From Shewanella atlantica (GTDB lineage Bacteria > Pseudomonadota > Gammaproteobacteria > Enterobacterales > Shewanellaceae), in contig NZ_RXNV01000014.1 of NCBI RefSeq assembly GCF_003966265.1, forward strand, positions 34,021 to 98,020: a DNA stretch of 64,000 nucleotides, given 5' to 3'. This document shows positions 25,981 through 35,221 of this stretch, one piece after another. The notes under the pieces were generated by a model. It was not told the origin of the DNA, searched no databases, and worked only from the letters and a program-made list of their open reading frames with translations. Both the position numbers and the translations under genes were made by a program. Numbering within the stretch: the stretch's first letter is position 1; every line of letters begins with the position of its first letter.

Positions 25981-27035
25981 GATGTTAGAAAGTTAACAAT
26001 ACGCTGGCTGCACAAGCCATCTACCTTACCCGCAAGCTCATAGGTATATTGCGCTCTTTGTGGCGCATAAGAATCTGGCTCGGCTATCTGTTGATCGACA
26101 ACACTTTTTAACTCTTTGTAGGTTTTGGCGTGTACTGCTACTCCGGCATACCGATACAGATCTTCATCCATGCGCTGATTAAAGCGGAACTTAAAGATAC
26201 CTCTATAGCTCCACCTTAAATGATAAAAGTCACACCACACCACAGGCTTATCCAGTGCAGCAAACTCAAACAACGCCGAAGACGCATCACTGATAAGCAG
26301 ATCGGCACTGGCCATAAACGGTAGCAAGTTAGTTTGTTCTGCTGTAGCCAGATAAGCATTATCGAAACTTGCCCAGTGCTCTAAAAGCTGTTTTTGCTTT
26401 TTATAAGCAGGCTTACTTAACGAAAAGTAATGGGGCTTCAGCAAAATATTGTATTCACTGAATTGCGCAGGCCAGTCCTTTGCCATTTTCTCAATGCTAC
26501 TGGGATAGAAGGTAGGCGCGTACAACAAGGTGGGTTTATCAGGATCCAGACCCAAAGCGCTGAGCTCTAACCCCGCCTCCTTTCTTTGAACGATAGGATC
26601 TAACTTGGCATAGCCGGTATCGATAAACAACTTATCCGGAAACATCTCTTGCAAACGCTTTAAGCGGTACTCGCCCTCGACAAATCTCACATCGAAGTCG
26701 GCTTCAGACACAGTATAGTAAACGGCTTTTGGGCCAATACCATGTTGCATCAAGGCTGTTCGACACACACCCTTGAGTTTTGTACTGCCATCAAAAGTAT
26801 TACCAAATATCACCCACTCGGGCTTCTGTTTTAAATAAAATTCCAGCGCCTGCTCTGCATCATCTACCCAGGTAACTGGCAGTTTATATTGCTTCACTAG
26901 CGCATCGAGGGCTGCTTGCTGCTCCTTGCTGCGATAAATTACAAAATGAACCGACTCACCACGTGATAACAGTTCATTCATAACCGGTAAATACTGTGGA
27001 AGGTAGTATGGGTGCAAAGCATCAAAGCAAATCAA
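25977..27035 (-). CDS. CDP-glycerol glycerophosphotransferase-like protein
   Basis: 352 residues resembling the TagB/TagF catalytic domain, which transfers glycerol phosphate from CDP-glycerol. Landmarks are ALMQHGIGPKAVYY, DKLFIDTGYAKLDPI, KPTLLYAPTFYPSS, LLKPHYF with the catalytic-type His, and DLLISDASSALFEFAALDKPVVWCDF. No N-terminal amphipathic membrane-targeting helix precedes the domain. It is convergent with the glycerol-1-phosphate dehydrogenase gene, with overlapping stops. Probable role: adding glycerol phosphate to a surface glycan. Confidence 0.82.
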   Translation of the reverse strand: MICFDALHPYYLPQYLPVMNELLSRGESVHFVIYRSKEQQAALDALVKQYKLPVTWVDDAEQALEFYLKQKPEWVIFGNTFDGSTKLKGVCRTALMQHGIGPKAVYYTVSEADFDVRFVEGEYRLKRLQEMFPDKLFIDTGYAKLDPIVQRKEAGLELSALGLDPDKPTLLYAPTFYPSSIEKMAKDWPAQFSEYNILLKPHYFSLSKPAYKKQKQLLEHWASFDNAYLATAEQTNLLPFMASADLLISDASSALFEFAALDKPVVWCDFYHLRWSYRGIFKFRFNQRMDEDLYRYAGVAVHAKTYKELKSVVDQQIAEPDSYAPQRAQYTYELAGKVDGLCSQRIVNFLTS

Positions 27036-27181
27036 AATAAGCCTTCTTTATCGTGTTACGTTAGAGTAGAACAAGGAAACAACACAGATAATACCATACC
27101 TAAATTGCTAATCTATATTCACAACCATAGACTCCCCCATATAATAGACAATTTTAAAAAGCTTATGATCCACTTCTAATA

Positions 27182-28366
27182 GTGAAACCTTTTTATAATT
27201 ACTTAAATCAAGGTATGCTTAAGCGATCAATATCTGGATTCTGTAGATTTATGTCTATCATCTCAAAAGCACAACTTAATCAATGCCAACGTTTACTGTT
27301 TATCTCACCTGTTGCACTCGGTGATTTTTTATACCTGAAAACATTTCTTATAGCATTAAAAAACAGTTATCCGCATATCGAGTTAGATATATGGTTAGAT
27401 GATAATAGATGTAACACCGACAGCTGGCGCCTTTCACGTAGTAAAATTCTTCAGCAGTGGATAGAGGCAGAAGGCGTATTTAACCTTAGCTATGGTTGCA
27501 CCGATTCCAAAGAAGCAACTCAAGCCCACATAGATCTGGCTAAGCAGCGTAATTACGATATCATCATCTGCCACTCAGTCAGCAAAAGCCGTCAGTACTC
27601 CCAGATTGCCCGAACAGTTAGTCCGGAGGCGTTTATCGTTTCAAGCATCCCAAAAAGTGCTTCTTTCGGTTTTTTCAACGCTATTGCTTTTCGCCATTCA
27701 AACCACACGTTTGTGCTGGATGAAAACAACTTGCCTAAAGCCCATCACATTACTGATCGCTACAATAATATTTTTCAGAGTATTGTGGGGATCTCACTAC
27801 AAAATGATGCGTTGATGCCGACACTTATTGTGCCGCAGGAGATCGCCCCCATCACGGAAAACTGGCTCACAGAAAAATTTAAGCAGCCTGGTAAACAAGG
27901 TAAACTTATTTTTCTAAATCACCTTTCTACTAATATAAAAAAAGATTGGTTGCTGAGTCAGCTTTTTGAGCTGATAGAAAAAATAGCGTCAACTGACGAC
28001 TCTTGTCGCTTCATCATCAATGTAACGAAAGAAAACTATGATTCGGTTCTCGCTCAAACCGAATCATTTGTAAAGCAAAAAAATCTACAGGTCGCCGTAT
28101 TCACTGTAAATGAACATTTTTTTGAACTGCCCTCCCTTATCGCAAAAGCCGATTTTGTGATCACTGTAGACACGGCAATCTTACATTTTGCATTTGCCGC
28201 TAAACGTCCATTACTCTCTATGATGCGACAGAAAAAACCGTACTGGGCACCGCCTGAAAGTTCACACTCTCATGTTTTGTATGCCACTGAAGGTAAAGGG
28301 CACATTTCAGATATCTCGGTAGAGCGTGTCTTCAAACAATATGAAACGATGAATTCAGATAGATAA
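27182..28366 (+). CDS. Divergent GT9-type glycosyltransferase
   Basis: 394 residues, distantly related to heptosyltransferases: RLLFISPVALGDFLYLKTFLIAL near residue 38 replaces the usual GD motif, and DFVITVDTAILHFAFAAKRPLLSM is the donor-site equivalent of APDTGPAHMA. The start is a GTG at 27182 without a clear ribosome site; ATG codons at 27215 and 27251 are alternatives, and the enzyme fold begins only after these. Base composition is AT-rich compared with hldE and rfb genes, which suggests separate acquisition. Donor and acceptor are unknown. Confidence 0.65.
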   Translation: MKPFYNYLNQGMLKRSISGFCRFMSIISKAQLNQCQRLLFISPVALGDFLYLKTFLIALKNSYPHIELDIWLDDNRCNTDSWRLSRSKILQQWIEAEGVFNLSYGCTDSKEATQAHIDLAKQRNYDIIICHSVSKSRQYSQIARTVSPEAFIVSSIPKSASFGFFNAIAFRHSNHTFVLDENNLPKAHHITDRYNNIFQSIVGISLQNDALMPTLIVPQEIAPITENWLTEKFKQPGKQGKLIFLNHLSTNIKKDWLLSQLFELIEKIASTDDSCRFIINVTKENYDSVLAQTESFVKQKNLQVAVFTVNEHFFELPSLIAKADFVITVDTAILHFAFAAKRPLLSMMRQKKPYWAPPESSHSHVLYATEGKGHISDISVERVFKQYETMNSDR

Positions 28367-28381
28367 AACAAGGTAGCTTTA

Positions 28382-29230
28382 ATGAAAAAGGCCATTTTTA
28401 CACTCGCCATTGGTGATAACCCTATGTATAAAGCTGCGGTAGCAAGCTTTAAAGAATATGGTAAAAAAGTTGGTGCAGACGTAATTACCTCTGACAAACT
28501 GCACTACAAAATTGACATCAAAAACCCCAAGTTTGATGCGAGTCCTGCGTGGTCAGAAAAGCTATATATCTCTGAACTACTAAAAGAATACGATCGAGTT
28601 CTCTATTTAGATGCCGACATGATAGTCACTCCCTGGGCAAGGGATATCTTTGAGGAATGCCCTGACAGAGATACTGTGTATATGTTCAATGAAGGCAAAC
28701 ACAGGGATCGAGGCGCCCAGGCAGAACAGATTAACGAAGTACTGGGTGACGTCGACTGGCCAAAAGAAGATGATCTTATTGTCTACTACAACTCAGGCAT
28801 GTTTCTGGTTTCTAAAGAAACAGGTCTGTTCGATAGCGCAGGCATCGAAGAGATGCAGGCCATCTGCAACAAAGTTAAATTCTATGATCAAACCTATATT
28901 AACTACCTGATTAGAAGAGATAATATTAAGAGCGTCGGTGTAGAGTCAGGTTTTAACCGCATGCAGTTACTGGGTCATGATAATTATCAAAAAGCTGATT
29001 TCATTCACTATTCAGGTCGGGGATATCGTCAGAAAGTCCCGATGCGAGAATTAAAGTACATCATTGACTACTGTGATATCTATAAAGATGTATTAACTGA
29101 AGCTGAGATATTAGATTATAAGAAGCAAGCTTGGCATTGGTATATACTCAAGCAGTATAGAAAGACAAAACTGCCTATGGGTCTGCTAAGTTTTGTATTT
29201 GGCTTGGTCCACCCAAAGCATAAATACTAA
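28382..29230 (+). CDS. Glycosyltransferase family 8-like protein
   Basis: 282 residues of the glycogenin/LPS galactosyl-glucosyltransferase type (GT8, GT-A fold). The metal-binding DxD is in RVLYLDADMIV (about residues 73-83), with YYNSGMFLVSKE and FIHYSGRGYRQK downstream. It follows the divergent GT9 gene by 15 bp and is probably co-transcribed. Likely adds a hexose to LPS core. The basic C-terminus (YRKTKLPMGLLSFVFG) may bind the membrane. Confidence 0.78.
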   Translation: MKKAIFTLAIGDNPMYKAAVASFKEYGKKVGADVITSDKLHYKIDIKNPKFDASPAWSEKLYISELLKEYDRVLYLDADMIVTPWARDIFEECPDRDTVYMFNEGKHRDRGAQAEQINEVLGDVDWPKEDDLIVYYNSGMFLVSKETGLFDSAGIEEMQAICNKVKFYDQTYINYLIRRDNIKSVGVESGFNRMQLLGHDNYQKADFIHYSGRGYRQKVPMRELKYIIDYCDIYKDVLTEAEILDYKKQAWHWYILKQYRKTKLPMGLLSFVFGLVHPKHKY

Positions 29231-29288
29231 AACTGTCGGTACAGGGAGAGTATTACTCTCCCGCTAAAATAGGGCCTCGACTACTGAT

Positions 29289-30353
29289 TCAATCTACCAG
29301 TAATCGCTCGATCTCAGACATGACAATATTCAAACCATTCTCGAGTGAACACTGAGCATACTTATCTTTAAGCTCAACTAACTTAGACTCGGTCAATAAA
29401 CTCGATAATGCTTTACACATAGCATCGACTTGCGGCTTACTCGTGTGGATCCAGCCCGCTTCATAACACTTTTTAATTCGATTTGGCTGATCTTTTGCCA
29501 CCGGGACTACCAAGCTTGGAATTCCCAGAGCCATAGATTGCAGCAAGGTATCACCACCACTCAACACAGAAGCCTTGGCGCCTTGCAACAGATTAATAAA
29601 TTCGATGCTGGTTAGCTGAAGAACGGCTATCACCCCATCGAGTTCGGGCAATGGGTGCGGGTAGTTAGGGCCAAATACCATCACACTCTTAATGCCAAAC
29701 TGCTGATAGGTCTTTTGGGCAACCTCGGCCCACAGATCTGCCGCCAGACCATTCTTTACATGATGTGAACCGGAGCCAGCACTGTAAAGCAGATAGTCTC
29801 CATCGACTAAATCAAATTCTTGCTGCAGTTTCTGTTGTAGCTCTTTATCGGGTTGCGGGAAAACGGCGCCGGTAAAAATGGGATGAGGACGGTCAATGAG
29901 GTCTAGCTTAAACTTGTCAAAGCGGGTGATATCACCAATAACAAATTCAGGTTGAACCACCCAGTGACTATCTGTGACTAAGGCTCGCTCAACCTTCATT
30001 CCCCGTGAACGTTTGCGTCTGTGCTGACTGATAAAAATGACCTTAGCCCCAAGCTTTTTTGCATGCTTCAGCTGAGCCTTACGCCCTGCGGCATCAAAAA
30101 TCACTATATCCGGGGATAATTCAGTCATGAGTTCATTCACCTCACGAATCTTCTTGGTTGGCGAGTCGTCAACCAGGTGTATTTTATAAGGGCAAGAGTG
30201 AATATAGGGGGCATTAGAGTTAAGCACAAACTCAATCTGAGCTTCAGGCCAGTGCTGCGCAACTTCATCCGCGATAATTTTTGAACGCATGTATTCCCCA
30301 ATCCCCTCAGCCGAAGACACCGGAACAAACAAAAATTTAGGGGACAACAGCAT
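29289..30353 (-). CDS. Glycosyltransferase, MurG/GT28-like C-terminal domain
   Basis: 354 residues. The C-terminal half has LLYSAGSGSHH, KASVLSGGDTLLQSMALGIPSLVVPVAKDQPNR, equivalent to the donor-binding GGxxT region of MurG-type enzymes. The N-terminal half opens with a short nucleotide-fold strand FLFVPVSSAEGIGEYMRS. It lies in the LPS-glycan block on the minus strand with its own 200-bp upstream region. Donor sugar unknown; a PseG-like nucleotidase fold is an alternative but less likely. Confidence 0.6.
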   Translation of the reverse strand: MLLSPKFLFVPVSSAEGIGEYMRSKIIADEVAQHWPEAQIEFVLNSNAPYIHSCPYKIHLVDDSPTKKIREVNELMTELSPDIVIFDAAGRKAQLKHAKKLGAKVIFISQHRRKRSRGMKVERALVTDSHWVVQPEFVIGDITRFDKFKLDLIDRPHPIFTGAVFPQPDKELQQKLQQEFDLVDGDYLLYSAGSGSHHVKNGLAADLWAEVAQKTYQQFGIKSVMVFGPNYPHPLPELDGVIAVLQLTSIEFINLLQGAKASVLSGGDTLLQSMALGIPSLVVPVAKDQPNRIKKCYEAGWIHTSKPQVDAMCKALSSLLTESKLVELKDKYAQCSLENGLNIVMSEIERLLVD

Positions 30354-30554
30354 TCAATAATCCTTTATGAAAATAACCCACAGCCGAACAAATCTATACA
30401 TTTGTTTCCTTGCAGCCTTTAATACTAACACGTGACTTCCAAAATCCGTGACACTATATCCCATCATTTACGCTTTTTAATAACCATTAATCAAAAGCAC
30501 GAAGTTCCGTACGATTCGTCAATACTGGATTAACCTAAGAGACACAAAACGTCA

Positions 30555-31310
30555 TTAAATGCCCAACAGCCTACAAACTCCTGCCTTAATTCGCTTGTAT
30601 CTTACAGAGAAGTCTTTGGCAGATTGGCTCTCACCGATCTTATAACGTATTCCTCTGTGATAGCCGATGTGGCGAACATAACCAGTTTCAAAGATAGCCC
30701 CTTTAAACCCTTTCCCATGGTATAGCTCACTAATATTCCACTCACGGCCAAGTTCACCAATGGGCGCAAATAACTGATAATCTCTGAGCCTCCTTAAGCC
30801 AGGATTAAACGTAAACCCATGCCAGGCATCGGAGTCGACCTTTCTTCTATAATTTCGCATCATAATTTGGTAATCACGGCTACCTGAGACTTTACACTTA
30901 AAGACTTCGGGTTCGACTGGGTGCTTATTGGTATCATTCTGTTCTCTAAGCCAAATAGTTACAATCTTATCGTCACTATCGAGCACTTTAAACGAATCCT
31001 CAATAAAGCCTGCACGGTAGAACTCCCAATCATCTTCACAATGGAAGATATATTCAGAGGTTACTCTGCTATAGGCCCTGTCGATGCTTTTCATCTGTCC
31101 TAACTGGGGGTCATTATTCAGAACGGTAAAATCAATATCGGAAAACTTAACCAATACCTTATTCAGCTTCTCCAGGTTATGACTATCTTCAATAATGATA
31201 TGTTGGGCAATAGGGTAGGTATTGAACTTGAAAAAACTCACCAAGGTTTTTTCGAGCAAATCAAACCGATTACAACTGGTTAGTACCAGAGCTACACTTC
31301 GATTTCCCAC
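30555..31310 (-). CDS. Glycosyltransferase family 2-like protein
   Basis: 251 residues with a GT-A fold start ALVLTSCNRFDLLEKTLVSFF, a DxD-like HCEDDWEF at about residue 92 and an acceptor region with the pattern FNPGLRRLRDY. Single domain with no membrane segment. Probably transfers a sugar to LPS core or O-chain. It is on the minus strand, 80 bp after the downstream-oriented heptosyltransferase gene. Confidence 0.75.
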   Translation of the reverse strand: MGNRSVALVLTSCNRFDLLEKTLVSFFKFNTYPIAQHIIIEDSHNLEKLNKVLVKFSDIDFTVLNNDPQLGQMKSIDRAYSRVTSEYIFHCEDDWEFYRAGFIEDSFKVLDSDDKIVTIWLREQNDTNKHPVEPEVFKCKVSGSRDYQIMMRNYRRKVDSDAWHGFTFNPGLRRLRDYQLFAPIGELGREWNISELYHGKGFKGAIFETGYVRHIGYHRGIRYKIGESQSAKDFSVRYKRIKAGVCRLLGI

Positions 31311-31390
31311 TTGTTCACCAAATAAAAAAGTTGAATAGAACCAGTGTATGCGGGCAGCTTATACCAAGCAAGCATTCCCTATAAGAACAG

Positions 31391-32422
31391 TTAACTGAGT
31401 AGCTTATCTAGCTGCTTAATAACAGAATGCACTTCAATCTTCTCCATCAGGTCATTACCCTTTGCCCGCGTCCCCCAGGCTATCGGCCCAGCATGCTGGG
31501 TCTTGATAACGCTATCATATACGCTGACCACATGGTCCTGGCTCAGATAGGGTCCGGTTCTGCCCGGATTAGAATGCGCATAAAGCCCAATCACAGGTGT
31601 TCCCTGAGTCACAGCCATATGAGCCGGACCGGTATCGGGAGCCAAAACGATGCTAGCCTGCTTAAGTACGGCCAATAGCTGAGTGAGTGAGGTCTTACCC
31701 ACCATATTCTCCAGCGTTTGAGTGCAAGTCGATTGAATATCTTCGGCTAATACCTTCTCTGATGCGGTGGGTCCGCCACAGAGTATGACCCTGTAGCCTT
31801 TAGATATGGCGTGCTGCGCCACCGCGGCATAACGCTCGGGCAACCAATTTCGCTCGGCTTTACTGGCTGCGGCGCAGATGACTAAGGCCTTGTCACCATC
31901 AGGAAGCAGTTGTCGGGCAAACTCAGTATCTGCTAGTGGTACCGGAATATTCCACTTAGGAGAAAGATCTGTAACGCCAAGCGCCTTAGCAAACGCCATA
32001 AAACCTTCCAGAACATGGGGAGTCTCTTGCGGCTCAATCTTGTGATTTGTTACCAACCACTGCCCCTCTTTCGCCCTGAAGCGATCGAAACCAATTCTTA
32101 CTCTGGCAGAGATTGCCATCGAAGCAATTGTCGCCCTCAGTGCCACTTGCATATGCAGCAGTACATCGAACCTTTGTCCCGCTAACGCCTTTTTCAGATA
32201 AAAATAACTGCGCCAGCCCTGTGACTTGTCAAAAATAACAAACTCAACCCCCTCAAGATGTTTAAGTAATTGATACTCAACCTTGCCTATCACCCAGGTG
32301 ATCTTAAGTTCCGGGTATTTTCTCTGAATGGCCTGCACCATCGCCACCGCATGGCAGACATCGCCGATGGCAGATAAACGCAACAGACATAGAGAGTTAA
32401 TCTCGTTCAGTTTTAAACTCAT
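31391..32422 (-). CDS. LPS heptosyltransferase (glycosyltransferase family 9)
   Basis: 343 residues, a clearer family member than the other two GT9 genes here: LLRLSAIGDVCHAVAMVQAIQ at the N-terminus, ICAAASKAERNWLPERYAAVA, and APDTGPAHMAVTQGTPVIGLYAHSNPGRTGPY in the ADP-heptose site. It probably adds heptose I or II (waaC/waaF-like). Minus strand, upstream of the GT2 gene, divergent from rfbC. Confidence 0.88.
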   Translation of the reverse strand: MSLKLNEINSLCLLRLSAIGDVCHAVAMVQAIQRKYPELKITWVIGKVEYQLLKHLEGVEFVIFDKSQGWRSYFYLKKALAGQRFDVLLHMQVALRATIASMAISARVRIGFDRFRAKEGQWLVTNHKIEPQETPHVLEGFMAFAKALGVTDLSPKWNIPVPLADTEFARQLLPDGDKALVICAAASKAERNWLPERYAAVAQHAISKGYRVILCGGPTASEKVLAEDIQSTCTQTLENMVGKTSLTQLLAVLKQASIVLAPDTGPAHMAVTQGTPVIGLYAHSNPGRTGPYLSQDHVVSVYDSVIKTQHAGPIAWGTRAKGNDLMEKIEVHSVIKQLDKLLS

Positions 32423-32601
32423 AGCGCTCAGGGGTTGGTGAATAGAACGAGCAAAGTTTAATGTAGAAGCCGCTTAGGTTCCATGCTTTAACGGATAATT
32501 CTCATCATCTGCTTCATTCAGGCAATAAGCTCGCCGCTTCTGCCCTGAGAAGATGTTATTATTAAAGCTAATTTATCTATGCAGCCAGTAACAAGCCTGA
32601 G

Positions 32602-33171
32602 ATGAAAGTCATCGACACCCCCATTGCAGATCTCAAAATTATCGAGCCCAAAATGTTTGGCGACGAGAGAGGCTTCTTTTTCGAAACATTTCGGGACTCC
32701 TGGTTCAGGGAGCATGTCAGCGATGTTGAATTTGTTCAGGAAAACCATAGCAGATCCAAGCGCGGAATATTAAGAGGGCTGCACTATCAATCCAACCAGA
32801 CTCAGGGAAAACTGGTGCGTGTCACCTCAGGAGAGGTATTCGATGTGGCCGTAGACCTGCGTAGAGATAGCCCTACATACGGGCTATGGTTCGGTACCTA
32901 TCTTAGCGAAGAGAACAGACGCCAACTCTGGATTCCCCCCGGATTTGCCCACGGCTTCTATGTCACCTCAGAATCTGCAGACTGTCTCTATAAATGCACC
33001 GATTATTATGCTCCTGAGTTCGAAAAGACCATAATCTGGAACGATGCAAAGCTATCGATAGATTGGCCACTCACCAGAAACAAAGAACCCAAGGCTTACT
33101 CTGCACAGCCCATACTGTCGGAGAAGGATAGCGCGGGTTCTGTATTTAACAGCCGGGAGCACTGGCTATGA
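32602..33171 (+). CDS. rfbC: dTDP-4-dehydrorhamnose 3,5-epimerase RfbC
   Basis: 189-residue cupin enzyme of dTDP-L-rhamnose synthesis. Typical features: FGDERGFFFETFR, the catalytic His in RGLHYQ, GEVFDVAVDLR, WIPPGFAHGFYV and a Tyr in LYKCTDYYAPEFE. The stop overlaps the rfbB start as ATGA (33168-33171), so translation is probably coupled. Confidence 0.95.
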   Translation: MKVIDTPIADLKIIEPKMFGDERGFFFETFRDSWFREHVSDVEFVQENHSRSKRGILRGLHYQSNQTQGKLVRVTSGEVFDVAVDLRRDSPTYGLWFGTYLSEENRRQLWIPPGFAHGFYVTSESADCLYKCTDYYAPEFEKTIIWNDAKLSIDWPLTRNKEPKAYSAQPILSEKDSAGSVFNSREHWL

Positions 33172-34247
33172 GTATCCGCAAAGATAAAACGATTCTGGTA
33201 ACAGGCGGCGCCGGCTTCATTGGCTCAGCTCTGGTGAGATTTCTGATTAACGAGACATCTCATCGGGTTATCAACCTTGATAAATTAACCTATGCGGGAA
33301 ATCTGGAGTCTCTGTCATCGATAGAGAGTAGCGAACGCTATCACTTTGTCCTCGGAGACATCTGCGATCGAGCCCTTGTCGATGATGTGATGCAACAGTA
33401 TCAACCCGACATTATTATGCACCTCGCCGCCGAGAGCCATGTCGATCGCTCTATCGATGGGCCGGATGAGTTTATACAAACCAATATTCAGGGAACTTAT
33501 ACCCTGCTCGAAGCGAGTCGGACTTATCTCACTGAAATTTCAGGCAGTAAGCAACAAGACTTCAGGTTTCACCATATCTCAACCGATGAGGTCTATGGCG
33601 ATCTGGGGGAGACCGGACTCTTCACCGAACAGAGCCCATATAATCCAAGCTCACCCTACTCGGCAAGTAAGGCTGCCTCGGACCATCTGGTCAGAGCCTG
33701 GTCTCGTACGTTCCAACTACCCGTGGTGATAACCAACTGTTCGAATAACTATGGTCCCTTTCAATTTCCTGAAAAGCTGATCCCCCTGGTGATATTTAAC
33801 GCTCTGGAGGGGAAACCTCTACCGGTTTATGGCGATGGAAAACAGATCAGGGACTGGTTATATGTCGACGATCATGCCCGCGCCCTCTACAAGGTAGCGA
33901 CTGATGGCAAGTCTGGCTCGACCTATAATATCGGCGGCTATAACGAAAAACAGAATATTGAAGTTATCACCACCATCTGTGATCAGCTAAATTGTCTGAT
34001 TGAAAACAAACCCTCGGGCGTCGAGGACTTCAATCAACTGATCACTTATGTCCAGGACAGGCCGGGACATGATCTTAGATATGCCATCGATGCCACAAAA
34101 ATCAAGAATGAGTTGGGCTGGAAGCCAGTGGAGACATTCGAGTCAGGCATAGTAAAGACCATCCTGTGGTATTTAGATAACCTTGAGTGGTGTCGGCATA
34201 TACGAGATGGCAGCTATCGAAATGTTTCGGCTGATGATAAGAATTGA
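33168..34247 (+). CDS. rfbB: dTDP-glucose 4,6-dehydratase RfbB
   Basis: 359-residue NAD-dependent SDR enzyme converting dTDP-glucose to dTDP-4-keto-6-deoxyglucose. NAD motif VTGGAGFIGSA, HLAAESHVDRSI, catalytic STDEVYGDLG, SPYSASKAASDH with Tyr-Lys, and NCSNNYGPFQFPEKLIP are all intact. Middle gene of rfbC-rfbB-rfbD; the thymidylyltransferase rfbA is not in the window. Confidence 0.95.
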   Translation: MSIRKDKTILVTGGAGFIGSALVRFLINETSHRVINLDKLTYAGNLESLSSIESSERYHFVLGDICDRALVDDVMQQYQPDIIMHLAAESHVDRSIDGPDEFIQTNIQGTYTLLEASRTYLTEISGSKQQDFRFHHISTDEVYGDLGETGLFTEQSPYNPSSPYSASKAASDHLVRAWSRTFQLPVVITNCSNNYGPFQFPEKLIPLVIFNALEGKPLPVYGDGKQIRDWLYVDDHARALYKVATDGKSGSTYNIGGYNEKQNIEVITTICDQLNCLIENKPSGVEDFNQLITYVQDRPGHDLRYAIDATKIKNELGWKPVETFESGIVKTILWYLDNLEWCRHIRDGSYRNVSADDKN

Positions 34248-34268
34248 ACGAATGAAACACCATAAAAT

Positions 34269-35150
34269 ATGGCAAACTCAAAGTTGAAGGCACTCATCTT
34301 AGGAAAAAGCGGTCAGCTGGCCCAGGCGCTTATCGCCAATAAACCCGCGCATATCGAATGCGTCGCACTCGGGCACCTTGATATTAACTTAGCAGTTACC
34401 GATGAGATAGAATCGGCCATCACGACTCATAAAGCGGATCTCATCATCAATACGGCGGCCTATACCCAGGTCGACTTAGCCGAATCAGAACCTGAGTCAG
34501 CATATGGAATTAACGAACTTACGGTAGAAAAAATTGCGAAGGCGGCGCAGAACAGAGATATCCGCCTGATCCATATCTCTACCGACTACGTCTTTGATGG
34601 CAAACAAAGCACGCCCTACACCATCTTTGATACCCCACATCCAATCAACCTCTATGGCGCCTCTAAGTTTGCCGGCGAAAAGGCCGTTCGCAAATGTTTG
34701 CCAACCGAGTCGACCATAGTTCGAACCTCCTCCCTTTACTCACAATATGGCACTAACTTCGTTAACACCATGCTTAGAGTTATGCGTGAAAAGCCGGAGA
34801 TAAAGGTGATATCGGATCAGGTTAGCAGTCCGACCTCAGCCAAAGAGCTAGCTCTGTTCCTATGGACTCTCACAGAGCAGGGGTCACTGTCTCCCCTCTA
34901 TCATTGGTGCGATAGCGGCAAGACCTCCTGGTATGAGTTTGCCGTCACTATTCAACGGCTGGCTTTGAAATATGGCAAGCTTGAAACAGAGATCCCGATT
35001 ATTCCCATCTCATCCCAAGAGTATGGAGCCGTGGCTATGCGCCCTGGGCTCAGTCAGCTCGATATCAGTCAGTCTCAAACCCTACAGCAGGCAAAATCCT
35101 GGCAGGAAAATCTCGAATCACTTATCAAACTAGCTAAATTTACGCGATAG
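34269..35150 (+). CDS. rfbD: dTDP-4-dehydrorhamnose reductase RfbD
   Basis: 293-residue SDR-type reductase giving dTDP-L-rhamnose. Start LILGKSGQLAQAL, NTAAYTQVDLAESEPE, STDYVFDGKQSTPY, YGASKFAGEKAV and VRTSSLYS are characteristic. It lies 21 bp after rfbB and 71 bp before kdkA in the same orientation. Confidence 0.93.
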   Translation: MANSKLKALILGKSGQLAQALIANKPAHIECVALGHLDINLAVTDEIESAITTHKADLIINTAAYTQVDLAESEPESAYGINELTVEKIAKAAQNRDIRLIHISTDYVFDGKQSTPYTIFDTPHPINLYGASKFAGEKAVRKCLPTESTIVRTSSLYSQYGTNFVNTMLRVMREKPEIKVISDQVSSPTSAKELALFLWTLTEQGSLSPLYHWCDSGKTSWYEFAVTIQRLALKYGKLETEIPIIPISSQEYGAVAMRPGLSQLDISQSQTLQQAKSWQENLESLIKLAKFTR

Positions 35151-35221
35151 CCATAAGTTATTGTAGAATAGCGAACATCAGAACTGGCTTTCACTCTTAA
35201 AAAGAGACGATCCGAATCAAT

